From positions 259,203,863 through 259,267,862 of the forward strand of contig CP136064.1 in NCBI GenBank assembly GCA_032622095.1: a stretch of DNA of 64,000 nucleotides, in the 5' to 3' direction. Position 1 is the first letter of the stretch, and every line of letters begins with the position of its first letter. This stretch comes from Siphonodentalium dalli (lineage: Eukaryota; Mollusca; Scaphopoda; Gadilida; Siphonodentaliidae). The position numbers and the translations under genes were made by a program. Under the pieces are notes generated by a model. The model was not told the DNA's origin. It saw only the letters and a program-made list of their open reading frames with translations, and did not search any database. Below are positions 13,901 to 28,900 of this stretch, one piece after another.

Positions 13901-16900
13901 AATCCAAATATTTGTTGTGAACATGGAGGGTTCGATGTGATGCCAATGAGGGTTCGAGCATTTTTGGTGCATTTTTTTGTTCCTAAAATGTGTTAACTCA
14001 TACAAAGACGTTCACTGCTTGATAATAAACATGTAAATGTTAACATTTGGTTGTTTGCCCAGTCGACAGACCCTTATCACACATGTATAGGCCGTCGAAT
14101 AGGTGGAGATGGCACAGGGTATGTAGATATCCTGTTCACTAGTCAGGTACTGTCAACGTAAAAATCAGTGCATAAAATGCAGTTTTGTGTTGTCTAGGAC
14201 ACGTGCATATAGGCGATTTTCTTGCCAACTCCCACTGTGATTTTCAGCTCATAACTCATTGGGATACGAGAAATGAGGCGGGGTGAAAACACATGCACAA
14301 CTCAGCACAATAACTGATTTAAAAACAAATTATCACTGCTCTAATTCTCTGTGAAGTCACCATTGTTCACTCAATGTGTGATATAAGCATAGATATCTAA
14401 TCGGACATCTGTTGTTATAATCTGGTTCAAAGTGTTCGCCGAACAAAAGACCCCTAATAAAATTTGTACGCTTATACAACAGTACAAACTACTTTATCTG
14501 TGTGCATATGCTTCAGTTTCCAGAGGTAAAAATACATAGTGTCTGCTCGATTATGGACTAACAAACCTGTTCGATTTTCCAAATTTGGAATAGAGAGGTT
14601 CCGGTTTACAGAGGTAATTTTTAGTGAGAATGCACTTGGGTGAATTCAGGACCGGACAATTCGTTCGGTATGGAGAGGGATTCGGTTTATAGAAGGTCCG
14701 GTTTGGAGAGGTTTTACTGTACTCTATTTGAGTAATGATTACCTGCACAGATTCTATGCTAAGATTCTCTATGGATACTTCATCTGGACATACAAGGAGC
14801 TTGAAGAACAGCGATCCGTGCTCATCCGGCAGATTGGTAGTGTCATCTCCTATAAAACAGTGAGCAAAAAAAATTAGTGTGATTTTGGTCTGAAAAAGTC
14901 TTAACCCTTTGAGTGCCAGGTCCGATTTTTGTATCAACCCATATACCCTGTGCCAATGCATTCTCTTATATATGCGAGTCGACCATAGGTCGCCTCGCAT
15001 ATATAAGAGAATGCATTGGCTTAAAAATTTTTTTTTTTTTTTTTTTTTACAATTTTTTACAATTTTAATATATTTTATTATATTCTTTAACAGACTTATT
15101 GTGTAGGTTTAGGGCCGATAATATCGGCCCCTGGCACTCAAAGGGTTAAGTTGCATTTGACATGGAAAGTAATATTAACGCAGTTTTGAAATCTAAAACT
15201 CCAGCCCTGGACTGGTATAAATTTACTATTAACTATGGAAGTAATCAGGATATAATATATTCTGAAATCGATGTCATATGAGTCTAACACCATTTGTCAG
15301 CATGTGGATAGTTATGTGAGAATATTTAGATTCTTTACTGATGATGGTAATTGTTATGTTTTGAAAACACAAGTGTGGAGTTTTAAGAATAAAGATAGGC
15401 CTTAAAATCCATAAAATTTTGCGAAAATCAAAATATAGAATTTCTACAGCGAATCAGCTACATTTATGAGAATCATATTAAGAATCGTGATTTTGATTCT
15501 CATAAACATTTGAAATAGAATCACTGTACCTGCTTGATTTCGACTGCATCTGAGTAGATATACCTCCGCCCTGCCCAGCTCAACGATAGTCTGACCGGCC
15601 ACCATGGAGCTGTCGTGGAATACATGCCGACTTAGGAGATCGGATATATTAGTAAATAGGTAATCCTGTGAATGAAACAGATGAAATGTGAGTAGATACA
15701 CTCCACCCTGCCATAAATGCTTAATATATACACCTGTCAGTAAGACCACCACTGAGGATAAGCCCAGTTTATGTTTTTGCTCCCAAAAAAATCATGGGGT
15801 GGTCCTCATAGATAAGCCCACCCACATTTTTAGTACTCAGAGGCGAGTATACATTGATGTTAAGTTAACTCTGAATGATAAAAATTCATGCATTCAAAAA
15901 TAGCATTAGCCCTGTTACTCCAGCTAATTTCCATTGCAAACTCATTAATACCACATGCCCCATTGTGTTTCACAAAATGCTATATTACATTATAAGATGA
16001 CCATTGTCTCTTATTTTAAATATTTACTCTAACATAATAAAACACAAAACAAATTATTTTCATTAAATAAAATAATATACACCATGATTCATATAATACA
16101 CAACTTTAGATTACCATGACTATGAGTGCAAACTGAGATTTTGCATGCGGGGGAGATATCCAGTTACACCATTACTTATATGCTTATAGTATGTTTGATC
16201 ACAATATAACTTACAGAATGGATGGAGCTATTCCATGCCAGACCAGCTCCGATCAAGTAGCTGCACCATCGAGAGGGCTGCGACACAATGTGACATCGTC
16301 CCGACCAATCACAAACAATGATACCCAGGCCACCGTGATCCTTCGCACACGACACAGCATTATCTATGTTTCTTATGGCTGCTTCAGGACATCCCGCAAC
16401 GCTTAAATAAAATAAAGGACATCCGGGAATGCTTAAATAAAATAAAGGACATCCCGCAATGCTTAAATAAAATAAAGGACATCCGACAATGCTTAAATAA
16501 AATAAAGGACATCCCGCAACGCTTAAATAAAATAAAGGATATCCGGCAATGCTTAAATAAAATAAAGGACATCCCGCAACGCTTAAATAAAATAAAGGAC
16601 ATCCGGCAACGCTTAAATAAAATAAAGGATATCCGGCAATGCTTAAATAAAATAAAGGATATCCGGCAACGCTTAAATCAAATAAAGAAGATTCAGGACA
16701 TCCCGCAACGCTTAAATAAAATAAAGGACATCCCGCAACGCTTAAATAAAATAAAGGATATCCGGCAATGCTTAAATAAAATAAAGGACATCCCGCAACG
16801 CTTAAATAAAATAAAGGATATCCGGCAATGCTTAAATAAAATAAAGGATATCCGGCAACGCTTAAATCAAATAAAGAAGATTCAGGACATCCCGCAACGC

Positions 16901-19900
16901 TTAAATAAAATAAAGGACATCCGGCAATTCTTAAATAAAATAAAGGACATCCGGCAATGCTTAAATAAAATAAAGGACATCCCGCAACGCTTAAATAAAA
17001 TAAAGAATATCCGGCAATGCTTAAATAAAATAAAGGACATCTGGCAATGCTTAAATAAAATAAAGGACATACGGCAACGCTTAAATAAAATAAAGGACAT
17101 CTGGCAATGCTTAAATAAAATACAAAACGCACATTTAAAGTTTTTAATCCCGCCAATAAATACATACAATACTAATAATAATAATGGTGCTGATACAGCG
17201 CTTATCTCTGAGGCCTCATCTTCTCTGGAAAGTTTCTTTATAATCAAATTTCTATAGAAACTTCTTCACATAGATTATATTTCTTTTTTAGTTTAGTTTA
17301 GTTTCTCTATATCCCAAAATTGGCAGACAACACATTGCATAATCGAGGTTCCCAATGGGTGTACATCACAATATTCACCATTTGGGAACTTCAATCTGAG
17401 TATATCTCTCACAGCATATGAGGCCATGCAAAATGAAGTCCCCAGAGGGTGAATTTGGTGATGCTAGCCTGCTGTGTTACTAAATTCACCCTCTGGGGAC
17501 CTCAATCTGCAAATGACAGGCACACTAAACTCAGGCTTGTTTATCACATCGGCATACACCTGTTATCGGGGATTAGATGGGATATTTTATTCTGCTTTCG
17601 AGCTGGTTGTAACTGGGGTATATTGTTTCTATTGTTTATTTTTCAATATGAAACTCACAAGTGGTTGTGGGCACCAAGAAATAAAGACAGGCACACTACG
17701 GTAAACTAAGGCTTGTCCACATGCGGTGGAGTGATTTTAAAATTAAATTACCCCCCCCCCCCCCCCCCCCCGCATGGTTTTTCCTCTACCCATAAAACAG
17801 GCGGTGTGATATGGTCCAGTGGCTAAAACAACGATAAACCCCACAAGACCAAACTAAACCTTGGTGTTTATGTTGTGTTTAGTATTGTTTATGTTGTGGT
17901 TAGTATTGTTTATGATGGTGATGCCCGCCGCTAATTAAAGGGGAAGAAAACTATTGTATAACGAAAAGGCATGTGCATTAAGCAAGATATTCTGTTTGTG
18001 TGTAAAATTTCAGTGGAAATCTCCATACAAGATCGGTTATATGGAGTCTCAAACTAACCAGCGCAAGCAATTACGCTAGTAACTTAACACCACCACTCTG
18101 GAAGAAATAGTATCTCCCTTTATAGTTTGTGATGTCACAGCCTCACTTGGCTGTTTCACACTAAAACTGTATCGCATATGATAGTCTGTTTTTAGATATG
18201 AAAATAAATAAAACAGCAGATATTGAATGTTTGTTATGCACAATAAATGGTTATATCTTGTTAATAAATTATAGTTTAATGAGCAAAATATTGTTTGGAT
18301 GTCATATTGCACATATGGAAGTCATGTGAGTTTGGCCGAGATTGTCACATTCAAATTTTATGTGACCATTAGCTGGCCGTAAATGAATTATTCAAAATTA
18401 TAACGTAAATCATTTTGGCTTATAATATATGTATGTAGTCTTATAATATATGTATGTAGTCTTATAATATATGTATGTAGTCTTATAATATATGTAGTCT
18501 TATAATATATGTATGTAGTCTTATATATACATCATGAGTAACGTTACATCATGATCTTAAAAATATGGACGAGCCATAATTAGCGGGAGTTTTGTATTAC
18601 GTAATGTGATATCATTGTGTTTGAGCATAACTGAGAAATGAGAGGTGTCTTATCGCACATGGTTGATATACCAAGTATATTAACGGGCTGATTTTTTTAG
18701 GGTTTCCTTCCCCTTTAAATATCTGATTAAAGTACCATCTTAATAATATAAAAGAATACAAAATGTCAATAAACATGAACCCATCACTGAGTTATTGTGG
18801 CTTATGTAATCTTGCAGCAAATGACTTCTGACTTTGATGAGACAGGCATGGTCAACTTGGGTCAAAGTTCAAACTTTCTGACAGGAAAGGTTCAGCAAGA
18901 GTTGAAGTAATTTTTCAAACAATTCTATTAATCAGTTCAGAATATCATGTGACAAAATGAACGCCTCAGCAGAACTCCTTTATAAATTAGTTTTGGATAT
19001 CATGTTATAAGATGAATGTGTCTCAGAATAACTCCTTTCATGTCAGAAAACTGTCTGTTTGTAAAAAGTTGCACAATCATTTCTTGATGTTGAAATGCCA
19101 GATATAAAATAAGTTGAGTTTTTATCACCAGGAATTATGTTTTCCATAATAACGAAAACCTTCCAGGTATTTAATTTGAAATCAGAGACTTTCTTTCTGG
19201 AGAAAGCTAGCACTTCCAACAAATAATTTAAACAAATATTTTCACACAAAAATTAGGTCAAAGAAAATTGAATGTCTGGTTTGGGTTACAACTTGTAACA
19301 CAAACCAGACAATAAATTTTCTTTGACCTAATTTTTGAATCGGGAGATTTTGTGTCCCGATCGGGAGCACAGGAGAAATGACACAAAATCGGGAGACTCC
19401 CGCCGAAATCGGGATAGAAAACAGGTCTGGTTACAAGCCACAAAAAATAGGGTCGGTTGGTAGGTAGGCTTGAAATTTTATTTTTTTAATTTGACATATT
19501 CTTTTACGTCTTTTTATATTCTTTTCAAGTGTGTATTTTACTCTGCAAGATTGGCATAAAATGTCTTTTGATTATTTTTGTTTAAATTTTAATATTACAC
19601 AATACTTTTACTTAGAAATCAATCTATTCTGTGATGCTTAAATGTGTTTTATGAAATTTTTGGAGAAAAAATTAAATAGATTTTCTTGAAAACCATGAAA
19701 AAAACTTTAGGGTAAGGGGTTTAAAATAGGGTCGGTAGGGAAAACAAAACCTCAAATAATTTTTTCTTTGGCCTTATGTTGCTTTTCTAACAAACGTGTG
19801 GTAATTTATGTATCATTTCAGCATGATGATATGAGGTTTCAGCAATATCCTTCATTAACCAAATCAGTATTCAAATAGTTTGTCCGTTTAATAATGTGGT

Positions 19901-22900
19901 AAGCCGATAGTCCTTATTTTTTAATGCCTGCTATAACATCGTTTGCCGATTTCATTAAAGATTTACAATTCATCTTTTCAAATCTTCCCAAAATTTCTTT
20001 GTTAATGACAATTTAAAAAAAATAAATAGGTGAATCACAAAGAGATGATGTTACTTGTAACTAATAACATTTTTATACTCCCCTGCCATCGTCAAAAGAT
20101 TGCCGTAAATTATAAAATATGAGACCGATTTCCAAGCTGATCCAATTGTGCATCTATTAATCTGCCTTTCGGCGACAAATCTGCTTAGACACCATTTTTT
20201 TTCTTTTTCGGCTGTTTAAAAATACGGAAAACAAAATTTCGTTAAAACGAAACGAGTCATCCGAACTGATAAAGCCGATATTAAAACACTATAACAACGC
20301 TCGCTCGCGTAGTCTTTGGGTCAATTGCACACAATCAACCATAACCAAAGGAAATAATGCTTTTTTGTAGATGACAAAAACAAAACTGTCTTTTGTATAA
20401 TACAAAAAAAAACTGTCAACACTTAGCTTGGATTTTAGGAGATGTTCCTCCAGCTAGCCAACTAGGAAAATAGAGGATGAGTCAATCTGGTGGAATCGGA
20501 GATCACGTGGCCGGATATTACAGGTCGTCATGAATCATGATAAAATGTACCATAGAATTTTCGTACCGTTTTCAACTCAGGGGTTGTTAACCCTTCCTAG
20601 TTAAATTGGGAATATACCATATAGTTCAGTGGGCAAGATAACTTTGACGGAGATATTGATTTTTGAAGTTTGTTTAATCTTGAGATGTGCAATTATTTGT
20701 GGCCCAGAAAAACATTGGCAAACGGACAGTCTCGGACAATATTGCAGATGAAAAATGAATAACTATACAATCAAGTGGTAATACTGCCGAAACTTTTTTT
20801 AATAAATAACGCGTTTTGGGAAATTTGACACCATAGTTGACAGTGGTTAGCATTATTTTGTTGCAATTAAAAGTTTCTGATAACTAAAGTGTATTTTGAA
20901 GAAATGTTGTTGTTGTTGTATCTTGATGACATGGGGACTGTCTGATCAGATTGAGTACCTTTAAATAAGATTTTGTATGCCGTTGTTGTGACTGGAGGTC
21001 TGCAACCATGAATAAATCTTTAACCTTTCTTAAATACTTACTAAATATTTATTGATGAGTAGGTCCCTTAGGAATTGATACCTGAACATTATCCACACAG
21101 TAATGCCCTAAGTAATCGACTCCTTAACCACAGCAGAATTATGGGTAACTTTTCAGGATTTAGTCGGAAATATGGCTTGTTGCTATTCATCGGAAAGCTC
21201 TCAGTGAGTGTGGTTAAGGAGTCGATTACTTAGAGCATTACAGTACTAATAAATAGGAATCCTTCTGCACTTGTATTATCTTTTCGTCAGTCTGTCATCT
21301 GCTCATGTTTCCTGAACCTCCCCCCTCCACAGATGAACAATAGACCATTCCAATGTATACTTTTATAACTGAATGGGAGAATCTATTCAGTAAAGAGAGG
21401 GTTAATGTAATTTAATTGTTGCATCTCCTACACTCACCTGTTCCATGCTGCAGTACCAGGACAAACCATAAAACTCAACCTACAAAATAAAACAAGAGTC
21501 AATAACAGTTAGACGAAAGCATTATTGATGAGTAGTTTCAAGCCTTGAAATAGTGTGTCTGTCATTTGCAGAATGAGGTCCCCAGAGGGTGAATTTAGTG
21601 ATGCTACCCCGCATAGCGGGCTAGCATCAGCAAATACACCCTCTGGGGACCACATTCTGCTTAAACCTGAGCAGAATGAGGTCCCCAGAGGGTGAATTTG
21701 GTGATGCTAGCCTGCTATGCGGGGTAGCATCACTAAATTCACCCTCTGGGGACCTCATTATGCAAATGACAGACACACTATTTCAAGGCTTGAGTAGTTA
21801 TCACATGTTGTTGTTGAACTCATTATCTTAACATTTCCTCAATAAATAGGGCTCCTTCTGAACTTTTATTTATCTGTTGTCTGCTTTTATCACCTTAACA
21901 CCCCTCCAAATCAATAATAGACCTTCCAGTGTACACCAGTGTTCGCCCTGGTCCGAAATTCTTTGTAGCCATTTTTTTAGCCACTTGTGCAATTTTGTTA
22001 GCCACTTTTGAAAAAGTTTAGCAATATACTGTGGGATAAATTAGCACATCGCGGCATCGTTTTACATAATCCACAAAATGCTTGGAATGCTTTATGATGA
22101 ATTGCTTATCACTATATAACGGCTCAAACAGTTTGGTCAAACTAGAGTGGATCTCAGAGTCATCATTATCAGCGAATCTACTATTAAAATTATCTCCAGA
22201 ACAGAAGCAAAATTCCTGCAGGCTGACACTGCAAGTTTAGTTCCGTCTTTAATGTCATGTCCGTGAGTGTCATTGGTCCATTCAACACTGTTCACTGCAT
22301 TAACGCCAATGAAATGTGAGAAGCTATTGAATTGGGCGAATATGACTTCACTCTTTTGCAATCAGTTTAAAGCAAAGTAAAATAAAGCCTTTTGTTACAC
22401 AAGAAGCCATTTCATAAATCTATGTTTACTCAATTGTGATACCGTCTAAAGAATCTATCTCTAAGCGATCACTAACTAATTGCCCAGGGCGAGAAACTGA
22501 CGCCCGATAGTATAGCTAATCGAACACATCTGTAATCGAACACATCCGTAATCTCATTCTTCTCTCGTGAATAAAGTTAAGTCGTCTTGTGCTAAGCCGG
22601 TTAATTTCTTTTGTTTACAATAAATTGTTCAGTCCGCGGTCGATACGAAAAATGCCTGTAGCCATATTTTTAGCCACCAGCATATTTATTTTAGCCACTT
22701 CGTATTTTTTTTTGCAATTTGCTAAAGTGGCTAACGGCAGGGCGAACACTGGTGTACACTTTATAACTGACTGGGAGAATCCATTTAGTATAAAAAGGGT
22801 TAAGGTCTACCACTGAATGTCTTATTTAAAGTTATTTCAGAACCTATATCCCATATCGAGTTAAAAATAAATAAAAGGGTATTATTTGAAATTATTATGT

Positions 22901-25900
22901 CAAATTTTGACGAAAACCATAAAAATTATAACACTAAAATTATTAATAAATGATATAATATTAATAAATCTTAACTCATTTGGGGGAACGAATGATACAC
23001 AAAGCTCTGCCCCTTTAATTACCAGCCAGCTCCATTCAACCTTTCCATGACTAAACTAAGCCCTGGGTCAGGGTGTCGATCGCTGTGGGGTGTCAGGATG
23101 TCGATCGCTGTGGGGTGTCAGGGTTTGGATTTTCTAACTAAACCGATGATATAATTGATAAATCTACACATTCTGAGCAATTAACCCTTTCATGACTGGA
23201 ACTTTTGAAATTTTGTGAAAACCTGGGCCGCTGCATTTTCTAATATATGCGAGTCTCCCATAGAGAGCCTCGCATATATAAGAGAATGCATTGGCCTAAC
23301 AATATTTACCTTTACCTTGTAAGCCAGTGCATTCTCTTACATTGTATATATGTGAGGCTCCCTATGGGAGACTCGCATATATAAGAGAATGCACTGGCAC
23401 ATGATCTTTAATGCTGCAGCAGCTCTCACCGTGAAAGGGTTAAATAAATCTGAATCGTAATTACCAAGGACCCTCCACAACAAAATATGACCTTCATTAG
23501 AATGAATTCATATGCAATGCATTGTGGGTATAAAGTGATTTCATCCAACCCTGTGTACCATCAAGCCTGGAAATAGTGACTGTCATTTGCAGAATGAGGT
23601 CCCCAGAGGGTGAATTTAGTGACGCTCTCCCACATAGCAGGCTAGCATCACCAAATTCACCCTCTGGGAACTTCAATCTGCTTTGATCTCAACTGCTATG
23701 GGAGACCTAGGTTCAGAATGAAGTACCGCAGTTGAAGTTGGTGATGTTCACCCATTAGTCACCTCGATTATGCATTTTATCTTCTGCAAATTAGGGGACA
23801 TAGAATCTGAACAGAAGGGAAAAAGTAACTGAAAACAATGCTAGTGTACACATAAATCCAATCAAATAACATTATATACAGATGACACATATATACAATA
23901 GAAGAGTTAATGTATGGAAACGAGGATCAGACAACAAGCCTGAGGGCTAATATGAAGTCTTCTCCTCTTTGGCAACATGGCCCCTTCCCCAATAAGTGAG
24001 GGAGGGGTACCGATCAGACGGGAAAAGATTGAAATAATGGTTTTAGGAGAAATGGAGATATATAACTAAATTTGAGTTAGGGATGGAAAAACAGGGAGAA
24101 GATAGTGTTAGGGACAGCAGGAGGCAGAGAGAGAGAGAGGGGGTGAGAAAGTAGAAGACAGGAGGGGGACAGACGAATCGTAAAATGATTACAGTCACGG
24201 GGGAGCTTTCAACAAATGGGTTGTTGTGATAAAAATTATGCTCGTCTATAGTAATATGCATGCATCAGGCGCCATGGCAGGGGGTCAATCACAATGGCTG
24301 TTAACTGGTTACATCCGTCAAAAAGTAAATAAGCAAACACACATGGCTACGAGTGTTCATAATCAAAATATGTCATGGATTATATATCTTCCGTGAGAAC
24401 AAGAACACATTCAGCACCACTAACCCGAAACAGGACAATTCCTATTTCAAGGGTGTTCAAATGTTAATTTGAGACTAGAGATACTACCCAGAAGATGAGG
24501 ACTAAGTAGAATGAGGTCCCCAGAGGGTGTGTGGGGTAGAGTCACTAAATGCACCCTCTGGGGACCTCATTCTGCAAATGACAAACACTGTGTACCATTC
24601 CCCATTTATGACAGGGATTGTGTTTTGAGTACTCATTTTCCCACATCTTACAACCCTTGTGCACGTATTCCCAATTGTTTTATAATAATGACTGATTTAG
24701 CTTTACTTACCCTAACTCCGATAAGGGTTGACAAAATGTGCTGAAGTTGTGATCAGACTGAAAGGTAAGAGACGTACATTTAAAACATCAGATAAGCTGG
24801 ATATGAATCAGATAAGCTGGATATGAATCAGATAACCTGGATATGAATAAGATAACCTGGATATGAATCAGATAACCTGGATATGAATGAGATAACCTGG
24901 ATATGAATGAGATAACCTGGATATGAATGAGATAACCTGGATATGAATAAGATAACCTGGATATGAATCAGATAACCTGGATATGAATCAGATAACCTGG
25001 ATATGAATCAGATAACCTGGATATGAATAAGATAACCTGGATATGAATAAGATAACCAGGATATGAATAAGATAACCTGGATATGAATCAGATAACCTGG
25101 ATATGAGTCAGATAACCTGGATATGAATCAGATAACCTGGATATGAATAAGATAACCAGGATATGAATCAGATAACCTGGATATGAATAAGATAACCTGG
25201 ATATGAGTCAGATAACCTGGATATGAGTCAGATAACCTGGATATGAATCAGATAACCTGGATATGAATCAGATAACATGGATATGAATAAGATAACCTGG
25301 ATATGAATAAGATAACCTGGATATGAATCAAACAGTCCTGATTGATAAAGCTATGTTCATTGGTTGTGTTGTGCTAAGTACCATGGAGCTGCTCCTCACA
25401 ATTTGGTTGAGATGAGAGACAACATATTTTTTTTAAACTTCTCCAAAATCAACAAACAATCATATCAAAGTTGACTACAAACCTATACACCAAACTGTGT
25501 GAATATAAGATCAGATGTGAGGTGTTCCAGCAATGTTTGGATGACGTCGTGTAAAGGGTACCCACAGATTTGCAGCTGATTGTGTAAAATTCAATATAAG
25601 ACTAACGACTCACTAAAAGAAAAGGGACTGCTGATAAACCCACTATGTGAACATTTGTCACAACATAAGGTGAACCATGCGACATGCCATTTGGTAAACG
25701 AACAGAAGATACCACATAATAAAGATCCACAGTCTGATTTAAAACCAAATCAGAAGCCAATTTTCCAATTTCCAGGCAAAATATCATGAATAAAAGGTCA
25801 GCCGACCACAGTGTCCCCCGAAAACATGGCAAGTCGATGCCGCTTTGTTAAAGAAATTAAAAAAAATGTTGAAATTTTCCAAGTCGAAAAGGGTTAATAA

Positions 25901-28900
25901 CACTGTCAAAAAAAAACAATTCCGTCACCTATATACATGTTGCACATCTTCAATATATGGGCAACAATATCCTGAAGTTTCAAATCTCTAGGATGAAAAC
26001 TGTAGGAGGAGTTGATTACACCATGAAATGAAAACCGACGACAAACCGTAAGTCAAAGGTCATGTGTGCACAACAATAATACATTTGGTATACCTGACAC
26101 TATTTCCTGTTATATAATGAACTAGAAGGTGACCCGACTTCGTCCGGGCTATTCAAAAACCAAATTTCAAGTCGATAGCTCCACCCGTTTCCGAGATATA
26201 TAGCCCAATGTCATTTGCGGATACCTCGGCCGGTGATGAGTTAACGCGACATCGGCCGTTTAAGAGTTAAACGCGATCACGTCACGATCTGTTGACGGCG
26301 TAATATATTTACGCAATGTTTTTCGATGAGCGAAGCATGGTCCTGCGTTCTTCCCGATAATTAAGGTAGAAACTTTAAACGTACACAGGCGTGTGATACA
26401 TCATTGGAAAGATGAAGCGCCACAGATTCTAACCGTGCAAATTATATGACTGGCAATTTATTATTCGCGCTATATCGTATCGATTTGTGAGCACCGAACT
26501 AAAATATATTAGCGCAAAATGGCGTAAAAACAGATTTGACCTCGGCACGTGAAAAGTTGACCTCGGATCTGAAAATTAATATGCCTATGCCACTTCCCGA
26601 CCGATAGTATCCTCACATACGAAGTTTCATCGAAATCGGGTCGGCCGTTTTCGAGTTCATCGCGAACACACACACAGACCACAGATACACAGACAGATCT
26701 TCCAAAATATATAATAGATGTTGTATATAGAGGATCTACAACTCGTCCCCAGTTTATAGTGGAATTTACAAAACGAGTCCAGTAAATTAGGTCTGGGCCG
26801 AGCCTTTGTCGAGGTCCAGACCTAATTTACTGGACTCGTTTTGTAAATTCCGCTATAAACTGGGGACGAGTTGTAGATTCTATTTATTACATGATCCAAA
26901 ACATCGACAAAACATACTTAAATCAACAAATGAGATGCGAAACTATTATCGGCTTCTATAAGGCATTCGGTGACGTTTCACGTAACTATGCATTGTTTGC
27001 CCGCGTAAAGAAATAGTCCCAGATAAATAAAGACCCTTTGTCGTATATTTAATGACATAACTTTTCAAACTCTTCATTCATTATAGTTTGTTGGAAAACT
27101 GTTGGAAGCCATAGTATTTTAAGACGTAGCATACGGAATATAAATAGCCAACAAACCGGAAATCAAAGGTCACCTGGCACTATTGCCTATTATTAAACGA
27201 ACGTTTAATATCACAATTTATAGAATGGGTTTATTGAATGGAATAAGGGTAAGATCATGTAATAAAGATATATATACATTGTTCAGCTATGATTTATGTA
27301 TGTTTTTCGATTAAAAACAAGCAGTCGCAGACGGCGGTATCCCCCGCCGAAATGTGCAGTTGGGGAAGTGCATTCTCAATAATGTTTGCATACTCAGTAT
27401 GAGCTAAACAAGAGGTGGGATTTTGTCAAAAAGCCTGGCTTGTGAACTCATTTTAGGTACTGGTCATGGGAATGAATATACCAGTAAACAAAGTCCAATA
27501 ACTCTGCTGAAAATACCCGGCCGGACCTGGTTTGCGAACTCGTTCTAGATACTGGTCATGTGAACTCATATACCAAAAATCTTTGAAATCCGTTGACATT
27601 TGTGGAAATGAGCCCTGTGACGTCGTCCATTTGCACACAACAAAATAAACAAAGTCCAATAAGTCCGCTTAAAATATCCGGTCGGACCTGGTTTGCGAAC
27701 TCGTTCAAGATACTGGTCAAGTGAACTCATATACCAAATATCTTTGAAATCCGTTGAGATTTGTGGAAATGAGCCCTGTGACGTCGTCTATTTGCAATTT
27801 GGTAAATTCGACCAAAATAATAAACAAAGTTAATCTTTTTGAGGGAGATGTGTAACACCAGATGTTTTTCTTGTGTTTCATGGTCGCAATAAGCCAATGG
27901 TGCTTTCAAAAATGAGTTTCTTAAAATTTAGTTTTTGTTGTTGTTGGAAATGGTGCTAAGAAGAGCAAGCCTTGAAATAGGATGTCTGTCATTTGCAGAA
28001 TGAGGTCCCCAGAGGGTGAATTTAGTGATGCTACCCCGCATAGCGGGCTAGCATCACCAAATTCACCCTCTGGGAACCTCATTCTGCTGAGGTGTAAGCA
28101 GAATGAGGTCCCCAGAGGGTGAATTTGGTGATGCTAGCCCGCTATGCGGGGTAGCATCACTAAATTCACCCTCTGGGGACCTCATTCTGCAAATGACAGA
28201 CACACTATTTCAAGGCTTGAAGAGAGATCAAGCATGATTAAATTGTTCCCTATCTCAGAAGGAAAATATATGGCAAAGAGAATGCAAAGGGGATTTGAAG
28301 AAATTACAAACCTGTACACCAAACTCTGTGAATATAAGATCAGGTGTGAGGTGTTCCAGCAATGCTTGGTCGACGTCGTGTAAAGGGTATCCACAGATCT
28401 GTAGGGTTAGCTGATTACTGTGTGGAATCACCCGGTTTATATCGACCAGGTTAATCCCGTCCTCGTCCGTAACATCAAGGATGAAGCTGCTTAACCGTGG
28501 ACCAATATTCAGGAATCTACAGTATAACAGATATTATCAATATTTAACATCAACCCTGTTCTAATATTCAAGAGTCTAAGACAGATGTTATCAATGTTTA
28601 ACATCACATTGGACCAATACCAAGTATCTAAGACATGGTCAATATTTTATCATTAACCCTGGACCAATATTCAAGCGTCTAAAACATGCGTTATCAATAT
28701 TTTAACATCAATCCAGGACCAATATTCAAGAGTCTAAGACAAGGTCAAAATTTTATTTAACTGCGAACCAATATTCCAGAATCTAAAACGGACAATATTG
28801 TAAATAATCATGCAGGATATGGGTCGTTCCTATCTGACAATCTCCGGTGATTTACTCTGCACTGAGTCTGCAGGTATTTGATTATAACGGTTAAAAATAT

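Noticed and set aside
16176-17165. A 329-codon minus-strand frame that looks like a stand-alone repeat protein
   Set aside because: Its C-terminal part is exon 20 of the GH20-like gene and the rest is the acceptor minisatellite. There is no independent start signal or separate family match.
22589-22816. 75-codon plus-strand frame with a hydrophobic segment
   Set aside because: It spans the end of the hAT-like element, its target duplication and the outer MITE, so it is a chance frame.
24789-25331. CRISPR-like regular repeats
   Set aside because: Direct 20-bp repeats have no spacers and the host is a eukaryote. It is a minisatellite.
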